A stretch of DNA of 64,000 nt, from assembly GCA_963712765.1 (NCBI GenBank), contig CAVQIX010000005.1, positions 438,577 through 502,576 of the forward strand. Reading direction: 5' to 3'. Below are positions 27,453 through 34,900 of this stretch, piece after piece. A program made the position numbers and the translations under genes. Position 1 is the stretch's first letter, and every line of letters starts with the position of its first letter. The notes beneath the pieces are model-generated. The model did no database searches, was not told where the DNA came from, and saw nothing but the letters and a program-made list of their open reading frames with translations. Source of the stretch: CAXMST01 sp963712765 (GTDB taxonomy: Bacteria; Actinomycetota; Thermoleophilia; Solirubrobacterales; 70-9).

Positions 27453-28573
27453 TCCGCCGGGAGCACCTCTCCCTGCCCTTCGCCGATCAGGTCCCGGCGC
27501 TTCTCCCGCTGCTGGAGGTCGGCCCGGAGATGCCCGCGGTCAGGCCCGCGACCGGCGCCGCACGGTTGGTCGACGCCGCTCTCGCGCACGGCCTCGGGCT
27601 CGCGCTGGCGGGAGCCGTCGGGATCGGGCGGGCGGAGCTGCCGTCGGCCGAGCGCAGGCGACTCGCCCGCGCGTGCGCGATGCGGGGAGCCCGATCTCTG
27701 GCGCTTCGCGAGGAACTCGGCGCGATCGCGAAGCTGGTTAGTGAAGCCTGCGGAGGTTCGGCGCCGATCTGCGTCAAGGGCCCTGCCGTCGCCGACCGTC
27801 TCTACAGGGATCCGGGCGATCGTTCCTTCGGCGATCTCGACCTCGTCGTTCCCCGCGACAGCCTGCGCGAGTCGGCCCGGGCGATGGCGGCCGCCGGGTG
27901 GATCGAGGACGTCGAGTTCGCACCCGACTTCGCCGCCAGCTTCGGGCACGAGCTGCATCTGCGCCGGCGCAGAGGCGGGATCTGGCTGCACTGCGAGCTG
28001 CACTGGCGGATCGGCGACGACCCTCTCTGCGAGGCCCTGGACTACCGGCTGATGGCGGACGGCGCAGCGCCGCTCCCCTCCCGGGCGTCGGTCCTCGCCC
28101 CGGCGCCTCCGGTCGACCTGCTGCTGCTCTGCGTCCATTTCGTCGGTGACCGCGAGCGCCGGCTGATCTGGCTCTCCGACATCAGGCGGGCGGCCGACGC
28201 CGCGACGACGGCCGAGTGGGCCGCGAGTTTCGAGCTCGCTGAGCGACTCCGACTGGGCTGGTCGCTGCATCGGGCGCTCGACTACAGCGAGCGCTACGCC
28301 GGCCTCGCGCGCGAGCGGGCTGGCCACGCCCCCGGCGCACCGCCGCCCTTCGGACCCCTGCGCGCCGTCGAGGAGCTAGACCTGCGGGCTTCGCTGCATA
28401 TCGGGCGGCTGGCCGTGCTCAGGGGCCGGGAGCGCCTCTCCTATCTGAGGACGATCCTGGTGCCGACCGCGGAGGGCCTCGATGGCACCACCGGTGTCGA
28501 TGGAGCGCCGAGGTGGCGGGCCGCGCTCCGCCACGTCCGCTCGGCGTTCGACGGGCTGCGGCCCGGCGGCTAG
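27449..28573 (+). CDS. PF14907-type nucleotidyltransferase, RiPP-cluster associated
   Basis: 374 aa. The core motif is CVKGPAVADRLYRDPGDRSF followed by GDLDLVV (D129, D131): a conserved KG then the GDxD metal-binding pair of the minimal nucleotidyltransferase fold. LHCELHWRIGDDPL and LLLLCVHFVGDRERRLIWLSDI complete the pattern of the uncharacterised nucleotidyltransferase family (PF14907 by recognition). Relatives occur in lasso-peptide and other RiPP clusters beside PqqD-like and HPr-kinase-like genes, as here. The reaction is unproven; transfer of a nucleotide or of a phosphate-containing group to a peptide hydroxyl is one guess. Its TAG shares the tetranucleotide CTAG with the stop of the convergent kinase-like gene. 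Confidence 0.85.
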   Translation: MIRREHLSLPFADQVPALLPLLEVGPEMPAVRPATGAARLVDAALAHGLGLALAGAVGIGRAELPSAERRRLARACAMRGARSLALREELGAIAKLVSEACGGSAPICVKGPAVADRLYRDPGDRSFGDLDLVVPRDSLRESARAMAAAGWIEDVEFAPDFAASFGHELHLRRRRGGIWLHCELHWRIGDDPLCEALDYRLMADGAAPLPSRASVLAPAPPVDLLLLCVHFVGDRERRLIWLSDIRRAADAATTAEWAASFELAERLRLGWSLHRALDYSERYAGLARERAGHAPGAPPPFGPLRAVEELDLRASLHIGRLAVLRGRERLSYLRTILVPTAEGLDGTTGVDGAPRWRAALRHVRSAFDGLRPGG

Positions 28574-29508
28574 AGCGGCCGGTCCGCCGCCTCAAGCAGC
28601 GGACGCGACCCGATGACCGTCTCCAGCAGGGCGGGGACGGCCTCGCGGGCGGCCTCGAGTCCCTCCGGCATCGCAACGCTCCACGCCGGGACCACCTCGA
28701 GCGCCGCCGCCAGCGCGCTGAACGACTGCTGCAGGGCCGCCCGATCGCCGACGTGGAGCAGAGCCGGGACCAGCTTCTGCAGCGCCTCGGCGGGGGCCAA
28801 GGAGCTGACGCTGAGCTCCTCCTCCCTCGGTTCGAGCGCCACGAGTGCAGCAACGGGGACCGGCCCGCGCCGCTGGGGAGCCGAGGTCCGGTGGATCCTT
28901 CGATCGCGCCGGGCGTCGGGGAGCGAACGATCCGGCGTCCCGGCCGCGGCCGCGGCGGCGCGCGGCGTGGCCCACAGCGCCCTGCCGGCGGCGTAGACCT
29001 CGCGCGGCCCACCGTCCCCGCCGGCGAGGACTACGGCGTCGTCCGCAAGTGGCGCAAGGCCGTGGGCAGTCGCCAGAACCGTCGTCGTCGACTTCCCCCG
29101 GCCGCTGGCGCCCGAGAAGATCACGGCCCCGGAGTCGGTGGCGACTCCGGATGCGTGCAGGGCCGGCGCGCCGCGCTCGGCGAGCATCAGCGGGATCACG
29201 ACCGTTGCGAGCTGGTGCGACCAGGCCGCCTCGTCGGCCCCCGGAGAGGTACGGACCCGGAGTCCTCTCGGATCGCCCTCGAAGCTGCCCCGGTTGCGAC
29301 CCCAGACGACGAATCGATCCCCGCAACGAGCCATCGCGAAGGCGACCCCACGATCATCCTCCAGCAGCAACGTCAGGTCGCCACGGCCGGCGAGGATCGA
29401 GTCCTCGCCGCAGGGCTCGATGATGATCGACCCGCGCGGCCCGGGCCCGGGCGAGAGCAGAGGAGGCTGCGGTTCCCCCTTGATCTCGTAGCCGTGCAGG
29501 TGCGCCAT
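28570..29508 (-). CDS. HPr-kinase-like P-loop serine kinase, RiPP-cluster associated
   Basis: 312 aa. The C-terminal two thirds form an HprK/P-type P-loop fold: ALHASGVATDSGAVIFSGA leads into SGRGKSTTTV (Walker A, about 133-141), and LADDAVVL supplies the acidic motif. The N-terminal 100 residues are a beta-rich domain without the HPr-specific tail. Such kinases phosphorylate a Ser of the precursor in some lasso-peptide clusters (paeninodin type); HPr itself is an unlikely substrate because no PTS genes are here. Each precursor tail in this cluster contains Ser or Thr. Start ATG 29506-29508, only 21 bp from the divergent PqqD gene. Confidence 0.85.
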   Translation of the reverse strand: MAHLHGYEIKGEPQPPLLSPGPGPRGSIIIEPCGEDSILAGRGDLTLLLEDDRGVAFAMARCGDRFVVWGRNRGSFEGDPRGLRVRTSPGADEAAWSHQLATVVIPLMLAERGAPALHASGVATDSGAVIFSGASGRGKSTTTVLATAHGLAPLADDAVVLAGGDGGPREVYAAGRALWATPRAAAAAAGTPDRSLPDARRDRRIHRTSAPQRRGPVPVAALVALEPREEELSVSSLAPAEALQKLVPALLHVGDRAALQQSFSALAAALEVVPAWSVAMPEGLEAAREAVPALLETVIGSRPLLEAADRPL

Positions 29509-29529
29509 CGCAGCATTACGCTACCCGCG

Positions 29530-29817
29530 ATGAAAGCGGCAAGCGAGCGGCGATACGGGCACAGCGAGCGGGCTATCTCGGCTCGCGTCCTCGAGGAGAC
29601 CGTGATCCTCGATCTCGATCTCGATCGGTATACGCGCCTCAACGGCAGCGCCGGAGTCCTCTGGGACGAGCTGACCGAACCCCGCACCGTCGAGGAGCTG
29701 GCCGACTGCCTGCGCCGCAACTACGGGATCGAGGGCGAGCGCGCCGCCGCCGACGCCTCGGCGCTGATCGACAGTCTGCTCGGGCGAGAGCTGATCGAAC
29801 CGCTAGATCCGGCCTGA
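29530..29817 (+). CDS. Stand-alone PqqD-like RiPP recognition element
   Basis: 95 aa. PqqD-type winged helix: ISARVLEETVILDLDLDRYT, RLNGSAGVLWDEL and TVEELADCLRRNYGIEG. PqqD domains bind the leader of a ribosomal precursor peptide and present it to a modifying enzyme. Here the precursors carry a YE(A/T)PEV segment, close to the YxxP leader motif read by related proteins in lasso systems. Start ATG 29530; no ribosome binding site is seen, so it may be leaderless. Convergent with the radical SAM gene (17-nt gap). Confidence 0.9.
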   Translation: MKAASERRYGHSERAISARVLEETVILDLDLDRYTRLNGSAGVLWDELTEPRTVEELADCLRRNYGIEGERAAADASALIDSLLGRELIEPLDPA

Positions 29818-29834
29818 TCGGGGTCGGAGCGCGC

Positions 29835-31199
29835 TCAGTCGGCGGCGCTGACACCGGGAACGGCGTCGGGGAGATCCGGGGTTGCCCGCAGGTTCACTTC
29901 ACCGCGGCCCTCGGGAGCCAGGGCGGGCCGTATGAAGCCCCGCTGCAGAAAGGCTACGACGGCATCGAGTGCGTCGCTCTCGAGGCGCTGGCGCCCGACC
30001 CCTGGGTAGAGCCGCTCGAGCCGATCGACGGCACCTGCGACGTCCGTTTCCTCCAGTGCCTCGAGGACCGCGAGGGCGGTCTCGTTGATCCGAACGATCC
30101 TGCCGTCGGCGACCTTGCGGGCGTAGGTGTCGCGACCGCCACCGCCGACCCGAATCGGCTCACGGCGGTAGCGGCGCGCCAGCGCGAGCGAACGCACGAA
30201 GCGCTCGGGCTCGGGCTCGTCCGCCCTCGGCTCAGCTCGCCGGGGCAGCTGCGCATCGAGATGCTTCGCCGGTGCCTGGGCTCCCTCGGCGGTCAGGTCG
30301 AGCTCGTCGCTGAGGTAGGGGACGACGCTGGCATCGCGGACCTTGTCCGCGCTTGAGATCGAGCTCGCCCACTCGCTGATGCGGGGGTCGTGCCAGCCCT
30401 CCCGGATCCGCTCCCAGCAGGTTGCGAGCCCATCGCGGACCGCATTGCCGTATGAGAAGGGCTGCAGCGAATCGCTGAGGACGCTGCCGTTTGGCCTGAC
30501 CAACAGGGCGGCCGGTGCGGTCTGATCGCGAATCGGGACGATGCCGACGTTGCCGTACTGGGCGACGATCCGCATCCCGTCCCCGTGACAACGCCGGTGC
30601 CGCTCGATCGAGTCCAGGAGCTTCTGCCTCGGTATCCGGGTCCCGCGCAGGCGCGCTGCTGCGCCGATCTCGGCCACCGGCGTGAGACGCAGTGACCGTA
30701 CGCCGAGGCGACGCATCAGCTCGAGATGATCGTCCAGCAGGGGCACCGTGTCGGGGAGTACGACGCTGACGACCTGATGGCCGACGCCGCGCACCAAGAG
30801 GCGGTCGACCGCCTCCACGGCGCGCCTCCAGCTACCGGGAACACCGCGGCCTGAGTCATGCAGCTCCGGCGTGGGCCCGTCGATCGAGATGTCGACAACG
30901 ATGCCCGGGATCGCCGCCAGCCGGTCGGCAACCTCGTCGTCGAGGAACCAGCCGTTGGAGTTGAAGGTCACGCCGACGCCCTCGGCGGCGAAGCGCTCGG
31001 CCAGCTCGACCGCGAGATCTGAGCGCATCAGCGGCTCGCCGCCGGTGATCACGACCTCGACCACCCCGAGTTCGAGCAGCTCGTCCGCCACCTGGCGCCA
31101 CTCCTCATCGGAGAGCGAGAGCGTCCCGGCGACCGTGTGTCGCGGGGAGTCGGTGTAGCAGAAGGTGCAGCGCAGGTTGCAGGCGTAGAGCAACTCCAT
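29835..31199 (-). CDS. Radical SAM peptide maturase with C-terminal PqqD-like domain
   Basis: 454 aa from the first standard start. CNLRCTFC (C7, C11, C14) binds the 4Fe-4S cluster that cleaves SAM; VVITGGEPLMRSD is the GGE motif and VVDISIDGPTPELHD the SAM-barrel strand. The middle (RPNGSVLSDSLQPFSYGNAV) lines up with a SPASM domain, but its Cys are replaced (SDS), so auxiliary clusters are unlikely. Residues 365-440 are a PqqD-like domain (DTYARKVADGRIVRINETAL). It should modify the adjacent precursor peptides. The ATG at 31199 leaves almost no first beta strand; the frame stays open upstream to a CTG at 31331 (FWLRRLAARAGFW, DHAPPRPVGAKMEL), so the true start is probably upstream and non-standard. 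Confidence 0.88.
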   Translation of the reverse strand: MELLYACNLRCTFCYTDSPRHTVAGTLSLSDEEWRQVADELLELGVVEVVITGGEPLMRSDLAVELAERFAAEGVGVTFNSNGWFLDDEVADRLAAIPGIVVDISIDGPTPELHDSGRGVPGSWRRAVEAVDRLLVRGVGHQVVSVVLPDTVPLLDDHLELMRRLGVRSLRLTPVAEIGAAARLRGTRIPRQKLLDSIERHRRCHGDGMRIVAQYGNVGIVPIRDQTAPAALLVRPNGSVLSDSLQPFSYGNAVRDGLATCWERIREGWHDPRISEWASSISSADKVRDASVVPYLSDELDLTAEGAQAPAKHLDAQLPRRAEPRADEPEPERFVRSLALARRYRREPIRVGGGGRDTYARKVADGRIVRINETALAVLEALEETDVAGAVDRLERLYPGVGRQRLESDALDAVVAFLQRGFIRPALAPEGRGEVNLRATPDLPDAVPGVSAAD

Positions 31200-31333
31200 C
31201 TTCGCGCCAACCGGGCGCGGCGGAGCATGATCACGGACCCAGCGGGACCGCCAGAAGCCGGCTCGCGCCGCGAGCCGGCGGAGCCAGAAGCTCTGCTCCA
31301 GGTATGCGCGGATGCCCGAGCTCGCCGCCAGGG

Positions 31334-31438
31334 CTACTCGACTCGGTCGGTGACCGTCGCTCCGGCCGCGGTTACCGCCGGCGCTTCATCGGCGCCCGCG
31401 TCCTCGACCTCGGGTGCTTCGTAGTTGCGGTCTTCCAT
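31334..31438 (-). CDS. RiPP-like precursor peptide D
   Basis: 34 aa, too short for routine gene finding. ATG 31436-31438, TAG 31334-31336, with AAAGGA 7 nt upstream. It carries the shared block YEAPEVEDAGADEAPAVTAA (then G) and ends in the unique tail ATVTDRVE. It is the most diverged copy (starts MEDRN, Asp17 instead of Glu) and the one nearest the radical SAM gene, whose likely CTG start follows its stop by 2 nt. Tail Thr residues could be targets of the kinase-like enzyme. Confidence 0.8.
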   Translation of the reverse strand: MEDRNYEAPEVEDAGADEAPAVTAAGATVTDRVE

Positions 31439-31485
31439 CGCGTTTCCTTTCTCCGGCAAGTCGGAGCCGTTCTCCCACCGGGTCA

Positions 31486-31587
31486 TCAGTTGTCGTCGCT
31501 GCCTGAGATGCCCGCCGCCGTCACAGCGGGCGCTTCCTCGGCGCCCGCGTCCTCGACCTCGGGGGTCTCGTAGTCGGGCTCGCTCAT
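31486..31587 (-). CDS. RiPP-like precursor peptide C
   Basis: 33 aa. ATG 31585-31587, TGA 31486-31488. Starts MSEPDYETPEV, contains the common EDAGAEEAPAVTAAG block and ends in the shortest tail, ISGSDDN. It begins 7 nt after the stop of peptide B in the context TGATCGGGCGATGAGCGA, which is identical to the A-B junction, so translation is probably by reinitiation. No Cys, Trp or Lys. Confidence 0.8.
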   Translation of the reverse strand: MSEPDYETPEVEDAGAEEAPAVTAAGISGSDDN

Positions 31588-31594
31588 CGCCCGA

Positions 31595-31705
31595 TCAATC
31601 AGTCGGAGGGCTATCGATCGAGGAGGGGCCCGCGGCGGTTACCGCCGGCGCTTCCTCGGCGCCCGCGTCCTCGACCTCGGGGGCCTCGTAGTCGGGATCG
31701 CTCAT
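31595..31705 (-). CDS. RiPP-like precursor peptide B
   Basis: 36 aa. ATG 31703-31705, TGA 31595-31597. Starts MSDPDYEAPEV, contains EDAGAEEAPAVTAAG and ends PSSIDSPPTD. Start lies 7 nt after the stop of peptide A. Third-position GC and near-perfect identity to A and C over the first 26 residues, against fully different tails, indicate selection on the block and diversification of the tail. Confidence 0.8.
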   Translation of the reverse strand: MSDPDYEAPEVEDAGAEEAPAVTAAGPSSIDSPPTD

Positions 31706-31712
31706 CGCCCGA

Positions 31713-31838
31713 TCACTCGCCCAACGTGGTGGTGGTCATGGTCCCGTCGGACGGCGAGTCACCGGCCGCGGTTACCGCCGGCGCTTCCTCGGCGCCCGCA
31801 TCCTCGACCTCGGGGGTCTCGTAGTCGCGATCGCTCAT
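31713..31838 (-). CDS. RiPP-like precursor peptide A
   Basis: 41 aa, the first and longest copy. ATG 31836-31838 with GGGAG 9 nt upstream, TGA 31713-31715. Starts MSDRDYETPEV, contains EDAGAEEAPAVTAAG and ends in DSPSDGTMTTTTLGE, rich in Ser and Thr. The YxxP spacing in YETP matches the leader motif bound by PqqD-like recognition elements. If the shared 26 residues are the leader, the variable tails are the cores; a core inside the conserved block with a variable follower is the alternative. Confidence 0.82.
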   Translation of the reverse strand: MSDRDYETPEVEDAGAEEAPAVTAAGDSPSDGTMTTTTLGE

Positions 31839-31887
31839 GCTCTGTTCTCCCATCTGTCGACACTGGCGGCTCCCAACGCCTGGCGCC

Positions 31888-31916
31888 AACCTATCAGCGG
31901 CCCGCCCGTTGCGCAA
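31888..31916 (-). promoter_or_regulatory. Candidate promoter of the precursor/radical SAM operon
   Basis: On the minus strand TTGCGC (31916-31911), 17-nt spacer, TAGGTT (31893-31888). Predicted start near 31881 gives a 42-nt leader ending in GGGAG before peptide A. It lies in the 120-nt gap after the hydrolase gene. Moderate match only. Confidence 0.45.
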
Positions 31917-31958
31917 TGCCTCTTGCGGACGCTGCGATGGCCGGGCTCAGACAGGCGG

Positions 31959-34900
31959 TCAGCCCTGCTCGGCAACGTAGCGCCGAGCTTTGCTGCCGAC
32001 CAGATCGACGAGGCTTGCGAGGGCGATGTTGGCGTCGGCCAGATGCAGACCCCAGGTTGCATCAGGAACCGCCCGCAGCTCCTCGGCGCCGCGCCGTGCC
32101 GAGACCTGCAGCACGTCCGCGCCGCCGGCCCCCGAGCATTCACCCACGTAGGCGTTGCGGGTCTCGTACCAGGGCGTCGACGCCTCCGGCGTTGGCAGGC
32201 CGACGATCCCTGTACCGAGACCGATCGTCGTCCCTGGGGCGAAGGGCTCGGTCGGATATGCGCTGCGGAGCCTGCCCGACCCGCCGCCGAGCGCGGCGGG
32301 ATTGGTGCAGAGCACCTCCTCGCCCGGGGCGGCGGTGCGGCCGAAGATCGCGTCATCGGGGACCGCGCCGTTGAAGGCCGAGAAGGCGATCACGCAGCTG
32401 AGTTGGTCCTCACCGCGGCAGGCCGGGACGCGCTCGAAGCTGCCACCGCGATCGCCACCCTCCTCGACGGTGACGTTGCCGCCGAGCAGAATCGCGGCGA
32501 CCAGCCGGCGGCGCTCTGATCGACGCGGGTCGATCTCCTCGGCGACCAGCCGCTGCAGCATGAAGGTGCCCTGCGAGTGGCCGATGAGGACGACGCCGCG
32601 GCCCTTGCCGCGCTTGCGGTTGCTGTAGTCCCGCCAGGCGCGGCGGACATCGGAGTACCCCTTCGAAAGAGCCTCCTCGGTGAATCCGCCGCCGTTGAGC
32701 GCCTTCAGCGTGACCTGGCGATAGACCGGAACGAAGAGACGGCAGTGCTGCCCGTAGCGGGCCGCCTGGAAAAGGGCGATCGAGCGCAGTTCGGGGTCGA
32801 TCCTTCGATTCGCGTTGGTCCTGTCCTGGTCGCTGACCGTCGGGTAGACGTAGAAGCAGTCCACCTTTCGTGGCTGCGACCGCTTCGGGGCGGCCTCGCC
32901 GACCGGCTCACCGCCCGGCGAGAGCAGTGTCGTCCGCAGGCCGGTGCGGCAGGGGTTGTTCTCGAGGCCGGGCTTGCAGAGCCACCTCGTCGTCCGGCCC
33001 GCGAACTCCACGTTCTCCAGCGGCTCGTAGTCGCGGCAGGGCTGCCCGCGCAGACCGGGGCAGGGCGGCGGCGGGCCGGCGCCGCCGACCCGTTCCTTGA
33101 CCGGCAGCACCAGACGCGAGGCCAGCTTCTTCGAATGGGCGACGGCGACCCATGGCCTGCCGCCGGGACCTGCCTCGGCGAAAGCCCAGATCGGCTGATC
33201 GCCGCCCGGGGCGGAGACGGTGACCCGCAACTTCGAGTCCTCGCGGTAGACGTGGCCCTGGAAGTAGAGCGGGATCCGGACCTTCACCCAGCGACCGCTC
33301 GGAAGTGTCTTCTCGTCCCGCTTGCGGTAGCTGGGACGGGGCTCAGTGAGCCTGCTTCGATCGGGATCGAGCTTGCGCGCCGAGGTCCGCAGCCAGCCCC
33401 CCTGGACGAAGGTTTCCGCTCCGTCGGGCCGGACCTCAGAGACGGTCGCTTGCAGATCGACGTTGTCGGCGGAGGAGCGGACCCAGAGCTGCAGCTCGCC
33501 GGCCCCCACCACGGCGGTGTCGGAGTCGAGCCGCGAGGTCAGGTAGGAAAGCGCCTTCCCGGATACGTTCTGGCTCCACTCGTAGTCAGGAGAGCCGGTC
33601 CACAGGCCGCCCTCGCCGGAGCCGGTGTTCCCGGTGAAGTTGGTCGGCGGCCGCGCACCGGGAGCCCAGCGGAACTGCTCGGCGCCGCGGCGGGCCGGGC
33701 CGTCCTTGAGCTTCTCGCCGGCGGCCAGGTACCAGGAGCGGTTCTCGGTCCCCGGTGCCGGCAGCGACTTGAAGGAGCGCTCGAACGCCTGCACCGGCGC
33801 CCCGGGCGCGGCTCCGGCGCCGTTCTCGAACAGCACCCGGACCGGGCGCTGGTTCTCGAACGCCGCAAGGGCGGACCCGTAGTCGGGCTGATCCTGGATC
33901 GGATCGTCGGGCAGGCCGACCCCGGGGACCCCCATCAGGGCCGAGTACAGACCGGAGGCGGCAGCCTTGACGCTCGGCGGGAGCACCGGTCGTCGCTTTG
34001 CGACATACAGCTCGAGGAAGTCGAACCAGCGGACGAAGGTCGCCGGGTCGAGCGAGTCCGAGTGAGTGCCGTTGGTGAAGGTGAACCACTTGCGGTCGGT
34101 TCCCGTGAACTCGTCGGCGAGCGCCGCGCAGTGGCCGCCGGTCTGCTCGTCCTGCCACTGACAGGCCGCGAAGACGGGGACCTCGATGCGGTCGACGAAG
34201 GTGATCGGCGAGAGTGGGTCGACGAGCTTCGGCCGGTAGTAGGTGTTGCGCCGGGTCTTGGCAATCAGGTCGACCGCCTCGGGGTGCAGGTCCTGGTTGG
34301 CCTCGCAGATCGAGTCACCCTCCTGAATCCGTTTCCAGGCCCACGACTGCCCGGATTGAGGGCCTGCTGCCTCCGCGTCGTCGACCCGGTCCTGGGCCCA
34401 CTCGAAGGCGAAGCCGGTGTTGAGGATGCCGCCGGGGTAGAGCGTGGTCAGGGTGTCGTCGATGACCGAGAGCGGGGTGATCGCGGCGAGGCTGGGCGGA
34501 CGGGTCTGAGCTGTGAAGAGCTGGCTGATGCCGCCGTAGGAGATGCCGAGCATGCCGACGTGGTTGTGCATCACCCAGGGCTGGCGGGCGACGGTCTCGA
34601 TCACGTCGTAGCCGTCAAGTGACTGCAGGCGCTCGAAGTAGTCGAATGCGCCACCCGAGCAACCGGTGCCGCGCATGTTGACATCGACGACCGCGTATCC
34701 CAGCAATCCGGCGATCGGGCCGATTCCGCTCTCGGGCCCGGCGGGATCGGCGTAGCCATAGCCGGAGTACTCGACCAGCGTCGGGTAGGGACCATCCTCG
34801 GCCGGTCCCGGCAGCAGCACGTTGATCGCCAGGCTGGTCCCGTCCCGCGTCTTCAGGTAGCCGTAGCCGCCGGCGGGCAGATCCTGCTCGAAGATCCCGG

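Larger units (their letters stand above)
31486..31838 (-). repeat. Tandem duplication of the precursor gene (A, B, C)
   Basis: Three copies of about 110-125 bp in direct orientation. The first 78 coding bases and the 10-nt junction TGATCGGGCG are nearly identical; divergence is confined to the 3' tail. Copy D (31334-31438) is related but has its own ribosome binding site and a 47-nt spacer. Confidence 0.85.

Noticed and set aside
31334..31838. Direct repeats that could suggest a CRISPR array
   Set aside because: The repeats are about 85-90 bp, coding, in frame and with start and stop codons; CRISPR repeats are far shorter with equal-length spacers.
26217..31838. Lasso-peptide cluster
   Set aside because: The YxxP-like leader, PqqD and HprK-like genes fit, but there is no asparagine-synthetase-like cyclase or transglutaminase-like leader protease, and the maturase is a radical SAM enzyme.
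29835..31838. Mycofactocin or PQQ biosynthesis locus
   Set aside because: Precursors lack the C-terminal Val-Tyr of MftA and the Glu-x3-Tyr of PqqA, and MftE/F or PqqB/C/E genes are missing.
32577..34622. 681-aa plus-strand frame opposite the CocE-DUF3089 gene
   Set aside because: Antisense GC artefact; hydrolase motifs are on the minus strand.
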